NCBI RefSeq assembly: GCF_008704535.1
Contig: NZ_CP023701.1
Coordinates: forward strand, 5,250,001-5,314,000
Origin: Streptomyces subrutilus
Lineage (GTDB): Bacteria; Actinomycetota; Actinomycetes; Streptomycetales; Streptomycetaceae
DNA length: 64,000 nt
Reading direction: 5' to 3'
In this document: piece by piece, positions 40,107 through 47,454 of the stretch
Layout of the letters: every line of letters begins with the position of its first letter
How positions within the stretch are numbered: the first letter of the stretch is position 1
Translations under genes and position numbers: made by a program
The notes under the pieces: generated by a model
What the model was told of the DNA's origin: nothing
Databases searched by the model: none
Seen by the model: the letters and a program-made list of their open reading frames with translations, nothing else

Positions 40107-41822
40107 CTAGCGCCGGTAGCCGAGGACCGTCATCATCCCGGATTCCGAGTGGTAGACGTTGTGGCAGTGCAGCATCCACAGACCGGGGTTGTCGGCGTCG
40201 AACTCCACCGTCAGCCTGCCGCGCGGCAGGACGATCGCGGTGTCCTTGCGGGCCCCGCCCGCCGCCGAGCCGAGCGCGAAGGTGTGGCCGTGCAGGTGCA
40301 GCGGGTGCCACATCGCCGTCCGGTTCTCGAACTCCAGCCGGACCCGCTCGCCCGCCTGCACCGGACGCCGCTGGTCCGGGGTGTACGGCTGCCCGTCGAA
40401 CGCCCAGTCGTACCGCGCCATGGAACCCGTCAGCCGCAGCCGCACCGTCCGGTCCGGCTCGCGCGCGGCCAGCGCGGCGGAACCGGCGGCCTTCAACGCC
40501 CCCGCCTGCAGCGGCGGCCCGTCCAGCTCGGCCGGGCGGGTGGCGGCGGTGGGCGCCGTGCCCGAGCCGGTGCGCAGCAGGGCGAGGGCGGACCCGCCCT
40601 TGCCCTCGGCCAGGGCGGTGAGCGGGAACACCCCGTCCAGGGCGGTCACCAGGACGTCGTACCGCTCGCCCATGCCCAGCAGGAGGGCGCCCGTCCGGGC
40701 GGTTTCGACGGGGAAGCCGTCGGTGTGGGTGACCGTCATCTCGTGGCCGCCGAGGGCGATCCGGAAGGCCGTCTCCCCGCCCGCGTTGATGATCCGCAGC
40801 CTGATCCGGTCGCCGGGCTGGGCCGTGAACACCGAGGGGTCGTCCGCCGTGCGGCCGTTGACCAGGTAGTACGGGTAGAGGACGTTGCCCGGCTCGTCGC
40901 CGAGGACGTCGCTCGTGTCGGCGGCCCGGCCGTGCGCGGGCGCGGGCGCGCCGGAGCGGCCCGTCCGCGGCCGACCCGGCTGGCCCGGATGGTGGCCGGG
41001 CGCGCCGGCGCCGCCGTTGCGGCCGCTCGCGCCCTTGCGGAGGTCGGCGAGGACGGCGTCCGGGGTGGAGCCGTCCACCCCGTCGAGCCAGTCGTCCAGG
41101 ACCACCACCCATTCCTTGTCGTACGCCAGCGGCTCCTTCGGGTCCTCGACGACGAGCGGGGCGTAGAGGCCGCGGTCCTGCTGCACGCCGGTGTGGGGGT
41201 GGAACCAGTACGTGCCGGGCTGCGGGACGGCGAACCGGTACGGGAACGAGCCGCCCGGCGGGATCTCGCGCTGCGTCAGCCCGGGGACGCCGTCCATGTC
41301 GTTGCGCAGGGCGAGCCCGTGCCAGTGCAGGGAGGTGGCCTCGGGGAGGTTGTTGGCCAGGGTGAGCGCGAGGGTGCCGCCCGCGGTGGCCCGGACCTCC
41401 CGGCCCGGCAGCCGGTCCCCGTAGGCCCAGGAGCGGACGGTGCGGCCGCCGCCGAGGTCCAGCGGCGTGGCGGTCGCGGTGAGCTTCACCTCGGTGAGCG
41501 GCCCGGTCGCCGTGCGGGCCGCCTCGGCGGCCCGCACCTCCGGTCCGGCCGGATCGACGTACCCGTCGGTGCCGTCGGCGGGGGCGCCGGCGCGGGGCGC
41601 GCCGCCGTGGCCGTGGCCGTGCGCGGCTCCGGCGGCGGTGGCCGCGCCGCCGCCCCCGGCCGCGCCCGGGGCGGAGGGGCGGGCACAGGCGGACAGCAGG
41701 CCGGTGCCGGCGAGGACGGCGCCGCCGGCGGTGGCGAGCACGGCCCGCCGTGAGGACACCGGCAGGCCGGCCGGGACGGGGGCGGCGTCGGGGGTCGCGG
41801 GACGGGCGGGGCGGGAGCGCAT
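40107..41822 (-). CDS. Tat-exported multicopper oxidase
   Basis: 571 residues. SSRRAVLATAGGAVLAGTG is a twin-arginine signal ending in SAC, possibly a lipobox. Three cupredoxin domains carry all copper ligands: SLHWHGL and YWFHPHTG (trinuclear site), HPLHLHGHTF, and HCHNVYHSESGM (type 1 Cys and axial Met). Residues about 230-300 contain a Gly/Pro-rich insertion (KGASGRNGGAGAPGHHPGQP), unusual for the family. It would oxidise Cu(I), phenols or similar at the cell surface. It is divergent from the DUF998 gene; the stop lies in a CTAG site. Confidence 0.92.
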   Translation of the reverse strand: MRSRPARPATPDAAPVPAGLPVSSRRAVLATAGGAVLAGTGLLSACARPSAPGAAGGGGAATAAGAAHGHGHGGAPRAGAPADGTDGYVDPAGPEVRAAEAARTATGPLTEVKLTATATPLDLGGGRTVRSWAYGDRLPGREVRATAGGTLALTLANNLPEATSLHWHGLALRNDMDGVPGLTQREIPPGGSFPYRFAVPQPGTYWFHPHTGVQQDRGLYAPLVVEDPKEPLAYDKEWVVVLDDWLDGVDGSTPDAVLADLRKGASGRNGGAGAPGHHPGQPGRPRTGRSGAPAPAHGRAADTSDVLGDEPGNVLYPYYLVNGRTADDPSVFTAQPGDRIRLRIINAGGETAFRIALGGHEMTVTHTDGFPVETARTGALLLGMGERYDVLVTALDGVFPLTALAEGKGGSALALLRTGSGTAPTAATRPAELDGPPLQAGALKAAGSAALAAREPDRTVRLRLTGSMARYDWAFDGQPYTPDQRRPVQAGERVRLEFENRTAMWHPLHLHGHTFALGSAAGGARKDTAIVLPRGRLTVEFDADNPGLWMLHCHNVYHSESGMMTVLGYRR

Positions 41823-42224
41823 GGGGGCACCTCGTGGGTCGGGCGGGGTGGGGTCGGCCGGACGACGGCCGGGGGACGGCTGCTGCGGGTGCGGGTGCGG
41901 GTGCGGGAGTGGGTGCGGCTGCGGGGAGTGGGGAGCGGGGAGTGGTGCGGGTCACCGTGTCGGAACGGGGTCCGTGGGGCCGGGGAGGCAACGGAGCGGG
42001 CCGCGCGGACGTCTTCCGTGACGCGGGACCCGGTCGGACGACCCTGGCGGGCCCGGTGACGGCGGCGACGCCGGGCGGCAGCCCGGCGGGCGGCAGCCGC
42101 GGCCGGGGCCGGGGGCGGTCCACCCGGCCCGCGCTTCATGATCGGGACCTTACCCCGGGTGGGTATCCGATCCTCGGACCGACTCCGCTTCCGCACCGGA
42201 CGCCCGCACAGGATGAGTCACACC
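41823..42224. other. 402-bp divergent region with G-rich simple repeats and a CsoR-like site
   Basis: No gene. Bases about 41880-41950 are GCGGGT/GTGGGA-type simple repeats. A GC-rich dyad at 42150-42166 is described separately. The promoters of the oxidase and the DUF998 gene should both lie here. Confidence 0.55.
42150..42166. promoter_or_regulatory. Candidate copper-sensor (CsoR-like) operator
   Basis: TTACCCCGGGTGGGTAT contains TACCC-5 bp-GGGTA, the kind of G/C-tract palindrome with TA ends bound by CsoR repressors in actinobacteria. It lies about 60 bp before the DUF998 start and 330 bp before the oxidase. Assignment is by resemblance and by the copper-type neighbours only. Confidence 0.35.
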
Positions 42225-42926
42225 ATGTCGCCACACGGCCCCCCGCCCCGGACCGCCTGGCCGGTCGCCCTGCTCATCGGCCTCGGCGCCGCCGCCTACA
42301 CCGCGTGGGTGCTCGAAGTCGTCCTCTCCACGGGCCTCAATCCCATCGAGACCTATGTCAGCGAACTCGCCGCCCAGGACCAGCCGCTCGGCGGCCTCTT
42401 CCGGGCCACCGACTTCATCGCCGGGCTGCTCGTCTTCGCCGGCGGCCTGGTCGCGTTGGTGCGGCTGGTGCGGTACGCGCAGTCCCGACGGCCCTGGGCC
42501 GTCGTCGGCTGGGCCGCGATCACCCTCTTCGGGGCGGCCACCGCCACCGACGCCTGGCTGCCGCTCAGCTGTACGCCCACCGCCGACCCCGAGTGCGCCG
42601 CCCGGGAGACCGCCGGCCTCGTCCCCGCCACCCACCAGGCCCACGCCATCAGCAGCAGCCTCGCCATGTGCGGCGCCCTGGCGGGGATCGTCGCACTGAC
42701 CGTCGCGGCGCGCCGCTACGGCTGGTTCGCGCCGCTGGCCCGCTACGGGCCCGCGCTCGTCGCCCTCGAACTGCTCGCCACCGCCTGGACCCTCACCGCC
42801 ATCGCGATGTTCACCGCCGGGCGTGGGACCTGGGCCCTGGGCGCCGGGCAGCGGCTGCAGGTGCTGCTCGTCGCGCTCTGGCTGGGCCTGCTGGCGTACT
42901 CCGTCCACAAGGAGCGTCGCACGTGA
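42225..42926 (+). CDS. DUF998 family membrane protein
   Basis: 233 residues with six membrane helices. Family features: ETYVSELAAQDQPLGGLFRA after helix 1 and THQAHAISSSLAMCGALAG in a later helix. A pair of Cys (LSCTPTADPECAARE) sits in an extracellular loop. ATG 42225 has AGGA eleven bases upstream; ATG 42213 is closer to the same site and less likely. The stop overlaps the start of the hydrolase gene (GTGA). Function unknown. Confidence 0.8.
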   Translation: MSPHGPPPRTAWPVALLIGLGAAAYTAWVLEVVLSTGLNPIETYVSELAAQDQPLGGLFRATDFIAGLLVFAGGLVALVRLVRYAQSRRPWAVVGWAAITLFGAATATDAWLPLSCTPTADPECAARETAGLVPATHQAHAISSSLAMCGALAGIVALTVAARRYGWFAPLARYGPALVALELLATAWTLTAIAMFTAGRGTWALGAGQRLQVLLVALWLGLLAYSVHKERRT

Positions 42927-43879
42927 CCACCACCGGGCGGCTCGTGCGGGTGGACGGGGTCGCGCTGCACGTGCTCGTCGAGGGCCGCGGACCGGTCTGC
43001 GTGCTCGCCGCCGGTCTGGCCATGGCGTGGTTCGACTGGGACGAGGTGGCCGCGCGGCTCGTCGCGGCGGGCCGCACCGTCGTCCGCTTCGACCGCCCCG
43101 GGCACGGCCTCAGCGGCCCGGCCCGCACCCCGCCGACCGCCGCCGGCGAAGCGCACCGCATCGCGGCCCTGCTGGACGCGCTGGACCTGCCGGGCGCGGA
43201 TGCGGCTCCGCGTACGGGCGCCGCTGCGGGAACGAGCCGGGACGCGGGCGCGGGCGCGCGGGCCGGGGGCGCGGCCGGTCCGGTCACCGTGGTCGGACAC
43301 TCCCTGGCCGGTTTCCACGCCGAGGCCTTCGCCCGGCTCCACCCCGACCGCACCGCCGCCCTGGTGCTCGTCGACACCAGCGTGGAGGAGGCGCCCCGGA
43401 CGGCCGTCCCCGCCGCCCTGCGCACCGCGGCCGCCCGCGCGCTCGGCCGCCTGCTGACCGCCGCGGGACTGCCGGCCGCGCTGGGGCCAGCCGCCCGGCG
43501 CGCGACCGTACGGCTGTCGCGGACCGGCGGCGGCGACCCGGCCCCGCGGGACCTCGTACGCCGCTGCTACCGCACCGGCCGGGTCTGGCGGGGCGCCCTG
43601 CTGGAGAACTCCCGCTACCCGGACACGGCCGCCGAGATGCAGGCCCTGCGCGCCGCGCTCCCGCTGGCCGCCCCCACGACCGTGATCGTCGGCCACGACG
43701 GCTCCGCGGGCCGCGCGGCCGCACGCTGGGCGGCCCGTCAGGCCGCCCTCGCCGACCGCCTCGGCGCCCGCTTCGAAGTGGCCCGGCCGTCCGGCCACCT
43801 GGTCATGCTGGACCGCCCGGACGACGTGGCCCGGGCGATCCTCCACGCGCGGAGCGCGGGACGCGGGGAGCGGCCCTGA
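42923..43879 (+). CDS. Alpha/beta-hydrolase
   Basis: 318 residues. The nucleophile elbow is GHSLAGF (about residue 127), the oxyanion-hole region is LAAGLAMAWFDWDEV (replacing the usual HG), and the catalytic His is probably SGHLVMLDRPDDV near the C-terminus. A 30-residue Ala/Gly-rich insertion (about 92-118) precedes the nucleophile. AAGGAG sits before GTG 42923, which overlaps the DUF998 stop, so translation is coupled. Substrate unknown. Confidence 0.85.
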   Translation: MTTTGRLVRVDGVALHVLVEGRGPVCVLAAGLAMAWFDWDEVAARLVAAGRTVVRFDRPGHGLSGPARTPPTAAGEAHRIAALLDALDLPGADAAPRTGAAAGTSRDAGAGARAGGAAGPVTVVGHSLAGFHAEAFARLHPDRTAALVLVDTSVEEAPRTAVPAALRTAAARALGRLLTAAGLPAALGPAARRATVRLSRTGGGDPAPRDLVRRCYRTGRVWRGALLENSRYPDTAAEMQALRAALPLAAPTTVIVGHDGSAGRAAARWAARQAALADRLGARFEVARPSGHLVMLDRPDDVARAILHARSAGRGERP

Positions 43880-43927
43880 CGCACCGGCCCCCCCGCGCCC
43901 GTGCGTCGGGCGGAGGGGGCCGGTGCG
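43880..43927. terminator. 13-bp perfect inverted repeat
   Basis: 43880-43892 pairs exactly with 43915-43927 around a 22-base loop. It starts at the base after the hydrolase stop and lies before the convergent DUF305 stop. Confidence 0.75.
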
Positions 43928-43944
43928 CGTACGGGCGGTGCGCG

Positions 43945-44616
43945 TCACCCGCGAGGGGCCGCTCCGCGCTGCCTGAGCATGTCCGCCATCAGGGTGAGTT
44001 CGGACTGCTGCGCCGCCACCATCCCCTCGGCCAGCTCCCGCTCGACCGGGGTCGCGCACTGCTCCGCGCAGCCCCGGGCCATCGCGACGCCGCCCTTGTG
44101 GTGGTCGGTCATCAACTGGAGGTACAGCACCTCGGCCTCCCGGCCGGTGGCCGCGTCCAGCGCCGCGAGCTCCTCCTTCGTGGCCATGCCGGGCATCAGC
44201 GAGCCGGGCTTGGCCGTCTGGTGCCCTTCGTGGCCGGAGCGCCCGCCGCCCTCCGCGCCCATCCAGGACATCGGAGGCTCGCCCGCCACCACCTTGGGCA
44301 GCCCCCACAGGTCGAGCCAGCCGAGCAGCATGCCCCGCTGATTGGCCTGGGTGTTGGCGATGTCGTAGGCGAGGCTGCGGACCGCCTCGTCCTGCGTGCC
44401 GTCCCGGACGATGAACGACATCTCCACCGCCTGCTGGTGGTGCACCGCCATGTCCCGGGCGAAACCGGCGTCGGGGGAGTGCAGCGCCGGCGATCCGGCC
44501 CCCCGCGGCGCGCCCCCGCCCCCGCTCGCGGCGGCGACCGTGGCGGCCGCCGCGAACAGCAGCGCGAGCAGGACGGCGGTGCCGGCCACCCAGTACGTAC
44601 GGGGCGTACGGCTCAC
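43945..44616 (-). CDS. DUF305 family secreted/membrane protein
   Basis: 223 residues. One N-terminal membrane helix (VAGTAVLLALLFAAAATVAA) and two DUF305 repeats, each with the hallmark DMAVHHQQAVEM (about residue 60) and LMTDHHKGGVAMARGCAE (about residue 165). The paired histidines and methionines suggest metal binding; homologues such as CopM bind copper. GTG 44616 overlaps the stop of the DUF3105 gene (GTGA), so the two are coupled. Together with the nearby multicopper oxidase this suggests a copper role, not proven. Confidence 0.85.
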   Translation of the reverse strand: MSRTPRTYWVAGTAVLLALLFAAAATVAAASGGGGAPRGAGSPALHSPDAGFARDMAVHHQQAVEMSFIVRDGTQDEAVRSLAYDIANTQANQRGMLLGWLDLWGLPKVVAGEPPMSWMGAEGGGRSGHEGHQTAKPGSLMPGMATKEELAALDAATGREAEVLYLQLMTDHHKGGVAMARGCAEQCATPVERELAEGMVAAQQSELTLMADMLRQRGAAPRG

Positions 44617-45293
44617 TTCTCGGCCAGTCCGTTCGTGCAGGCCGCGCCCGGTTCGGGCGTCTGCGGGCCCTGCACGTACTTGGTGAAGAACTGCGCGACC
44701 CGGGGATCGTCGGCCTTCTCGACGGTCAGCTGCTTGCCCCACGCGCTGAGCATGATCGCGCCGGCCTGCTCCTTGACCGGGCTCATCAGCGTGTACGGGG
44801 TCTTGCCGACGGTCTCGGCGAGCTTGTCCACGTCGCCCTTGGCGGCCTTCTCGCCGTACGTCACCCAGACCGCGCCGTGCTCCAGCGAGTGGACGGCGTT
44901 CACCTCCGGGAGCGGGTTCTTGTAGACGTCGCCGTTGCAGTTCATCCAGCGGGGGCTGTGGTCACCGCCGACCGGCGGGGTCATCTCGTACTTGACGGGG
45001 GTCTCGACGTGGTTGCGTCCCAGGGTCTTGGCGTCCCAGGTCTGCTCTCCGTCGACCGGCGTCTTGCGCGCCGTCTCCGCCGCCTGCTCCTCGCGCTGCT
45101 GCGCCTCCCGCTGGTCGATCATCACCCAGGCGCCGAAACCGACCAGGCCGGCGACGATGACGGTGGAGACCGTGATCGCTATCGCCTTGTTGCGGCGGTC
45201 GCGCGCCTTGTCGGCCCGGCGCATCTCGGCTATGCGCGTCTGGCGGGAGTGGTGCTCCGAGGTCCTGTCGGACCGGTTGGGCTGGCTGGCCAT
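44613..45293 (-). CDS. DUF3105 family membrane-anchored protein
   Basis: 226 residues. A charged cytoplasmic N-terminus (RRADKARDRRNKA) is followed by one helix (AIAITVSTVIVAGLVGFGAW) and an extracellular DUF3105 domain: YEMTPPVGGDHSPRWMNCNG, EVNAVHSLEHGAVWVTY, and a final Cys (GAACTNG). Conserved His, Met and Cys residues again suggest metal handling, but no function is known. Coupled to the DUF305 gene, a pairing often seen in actinobacteria. Confidence 0.87.
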   Translation of the reverse strand: MASQPNRSDRTSEHHSRQTRIAEMRRADKARDRRNKAIAITVSTVIVAGLVGFGAWVMIDQREAQQREEQAAETARKTPVDGEQTWDAKTLGRNHVETPVKYEMTPPVGGDHSPRWMNCNGDVYKNPLPEVNAVHSLEHGAVWVTYGEKAAKGDVDKLAETVGKTPYTLMSPVKEQAGAIMLSAWGKQLTVEKADDPRVAQFFTKYVQGPQTPEPGAACTNGLAEK

Positions 45294-45350
45294 GTGCCCT
45301 GGTTCCTTCTGCTGAGGGGGGTGGGGTGGTGGGACGCGAAACCGGACCCG

Positions 45351-45833
45351 TCAGGTCCGCAGCACCTGGAGGGCGTACGGGTCGGGGGCGCGCACCCGCG
45401 GCAGGGCCGGCCGGAGCGGTTTCGCCCCGGCCACGGCCGCACCGGCGGGCGGCGCACCGGCCGGAAGGACCACGGGGGGCGGCGGAACGGGCAGCACGAC
45501 GGGCACCCCGTGCGCGAGCGGCGAGCAGCCGGGCAGGTCGTACGGCGACACGCAGACGGCGCGCACGGACCCCGGCGCGCCCGCCCGACCCCGCGCGTGG
45601 GCCTGGGCGGAGGCGTCCGGGTGGGCCTGGGCGGGGGCGTCCTCCGGGTGGGCCTGGGCGCTGCTCGCGGGACCGCTCCCCGCGCCGCTGCCGGGACCGC
45701 TCTCGTGGGCGGTGGCGGGGCGGCCGCACAGGAACAGCGTCCCGACCAGCAGCCCGAGGGCCGTCAGGAGGAGGGCGCGCCGAGGGGAGGGGCGTACGTG
45801 ACGCCCTGCCCGCGTGTGCTCCCGGCCCCCCAT
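45351..45833 (-). CDS. Pro/Ala-rich secreted or membrane protein, unknown
   Basis: 160 residues. A hydrophobic segment LLLTALGLLVGTLFLCG near residue 20 looks like a signal or anchor. The mature part has HPEDAPAQAHPDAS-type repeats, a Cys pair in VCVSPYDLPGCSPLAHG and a Pro-rich C-terminus. It lies upstream of the DUF3105-DUF305 pair on the same strand, 57 bp away, and may be co-transcribed. His-rich repeats might bind metal. No family recognised. Confidence 0.6.
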   Translation of the reverse strand: MGGREHTRAGRHVRPSPRRALLLTALGLLVGTLFLCGRPATAHESGPGSGAGSGPASSAQAHPEDAPAQAHPDASAQAHARGRAGAPGSVRAVCVSPYDLPGCSPLAHGVPVVLPVPPPPVVLPAGAPPAGAAVAGAKPLRPALPRVRAPDPYALQVLRT

Positions 45834-46006
45834 GGGCGCAGATGGTAGTGCTCATGACGGGTCCATGGTCAGTGCGGGGGTGCCGCGGGCTTGGCGGTGT
45901 GCGTAATGTGGCGGAAACCACCGCTGGCGATACTGGGCCGGCACTTCTGTGCCCCCGGCTCCCGGGGCTGTGGTGCACAGGCCGTCTGAACTGCGAGGAT
46001 GAAGGC

Positions 46007-47368
46007 ATGGACAAGCAGCAGGAATTCGTCCTCCGGACGCTCGAGGAGCGCGACATCCGCTTCGTGCGCCTGTGGTTCACCGACGTACTGGGCTTCCTGA
46101 AGTCCGTCGCGGTCGCCCCGGCCGAGCTGGAGCAGGCTTTCGACGAGGGCATCGGCTTCGACGGCTCGGCGATCGAGGGCTTCGCCCGCGTCTACGAGTC
46201 CGACATGATCGCCAAGCCGGATCCCAGCACGTTCCAGATACTGCCGTGGCGCGCGGAGGCTCCCGGGACCGCCCGGATGTTCTGCGACATCCTGATGCCC
46301 GACGGCTCGCCGTCCTTCGCCGACCCCCGCTACGTCCTCAAGCGCATCCTCGCCAAGACCTCCGACCTCGGCTTCACGTTCTACACGCACCCCGAGATCG
46401 AGTTCTTCCTGCTGAAGGACAAGCCGCTCGACGGCTCCCGCCCGGTCCCGGCGGACAACTCGGGCTACTTCGACCACACCCCGCAGAACGTGGGCATGGA
46501 CTTCCGCCGCCAGGCGATCACCATGCTCGAATCGATGGGCATCTCGGTGGAGTTCAGCCACCACGAGGGCGCCCCCGGCCAGCAGGAGATCGACCTCCGC
46601 TACGCCGACGCCCTGTCCACGGCCGACAACATCATGACGTTCCGCCTGGTCATGAAGCAGGTCGCCCTCGAACAGGGCGTCCAGGCCACCTTCATGCCCA
46701 AGCCGTTCTCGGAGTACCCGGGCTCGGGCATGCACACCCACCTCTCCCTCTTCGAGGGCGACCGCAACGCCTTCTACGAGTCGGGCGCCGAGTACCAGCT
46801 GTCCAAGGTCGGCCGCTCCTTCATCGCGGGACTCCTCAAGCACGCCGCCGAGACCGCCGCGGTCACCAACCAGTGGGTCAACTCCTACAAGCGCATCTGG
46901 GGCGGCTCCTCCCGCACGGCCGGCTCGGGCGGCGAGGCCCCCTCGTACATCTGCTGGGGCCACAACAACCGCTCGGCGCTGATCCGCGTCCCGATGTACA
47001 AGCCGGGCAAGACGGGCTCCTCCCGCGTCGAGGTCCGCTCCATCGACTCCGGCGCGAACCCCTACCTGACCTACGCCGTCCTCCTGGCGGCCGGCCTCAA
47101 GGGCATCGAGGAGGGCTACGAACTCCCGGCGGGCGCCGACGACGACGTCTGGGCCCTCTCGGACGCCGAACGCCGCGCGATGGGCATCGAGCCCCTGCCG
47201 CAGAACCTCGGCGAGGCCATCGCCCTGATGGAGCGCAGCGAACTGGTCGCCGAAACCCTCGGCGAGCACGTCTTCGACTTCTTCCTCCGCAACAAGAAGC
47301 AGGAGTGGGAGGAGTACCGCTCGGAGGTCACGGCCTTCGAGCTGCGCAAGAACCTGCCGGTGCTGTAG
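46007..47368 (+). CDS. glnA2: GlnA2-like type I glutamine synthetase family ligase (gamma-glutamylpolyamine synthetase)
   Basis: 453 residues. Complete GS-I fold: FDGSAIEGFARVYESDMIA, EIEFFLL, GQQEIDLRYADAL (metal Glu), GSGMHTHLSLF, and RVEVRSIDSGANPYL. The Tyr-containing adenylylation loop of classical GlnA (NLYDLPP) is not seen; the region reads LSDAERRAMGIEPLPQNL. In S. coelicolor the GlnA2 protein near glnE glutamylates polyamines rather than ammonia, and sequence plus neighbourhood point to that orthologue. AGGATGAAGG precedes ATG 46007. Stands alone on the plus strand. Confidence 0.88.
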   Translation: MDKQQEFVLRTLEERDIRFVRLWFTDVLGFLKSVAVAPAELEQAFDEGIGFDGSAIEGFARVYESDMIAKPDPSTFQILPWRAEAPGTARMFCDILMPDGSPSFADPRYVLKRILAKTSDLGFTFYTHPEIEFFLLKDKPLDGSRPVPADNSGYFDHTPQNVGMDFRRQAITMLESMGISVEFSHHEGAPGQQEIDLRYADALSTADNIMTFRLVMKQVALEQGVQATFMPKPFSEYPGSGMHTHLSLFEGDRNAFYESGAEYQLSKVGRSFIAGLLKHAAETAAVTNQWVNSYKRIWGGSSRTAGSGGEAPSYICWGHNNRSALIRVPMYKPGKTGSSRVEVRSIDSGANPYLTYAVLLAAGLKGIEEGYELPAGADDDVWALSDAERRAMGIEPLPQNLGEAIALMERSELVAETLGEHVFDFFLRNKKQEWEEYRSEVTAFELRKNLPVL

Positions 47369-47412
47369 GCGCAGGCCCCCGCGCCCACCCGCCCGCGTGC
47401 GCACGTCCCGAC

Positions 47413-47449
47413 CCTCCGGGCCTCCGGTCACCGACCGGCGGCCCGGAGG
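47413..47449. terminator. Nested 10-bp hairpin between glnA2 and the PIG-L gene
   Basis: 47413-47422 pairs exactly with 47440-47449; inside it CCGGT/ACCGG forms a second stem. Convergent stops lie on both sides. Confidence 0.75.
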
Positions 47450-47454
47450 CCGGT

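Noticed and set aside
41880..41950. GCGGGT simple repeats as a regulatory array or G-quadruplex switch
   Set aside because: G-runs of three are common throughout this GC-rich DNA, and spacing here is irregular; no gene-specific logic is visible.
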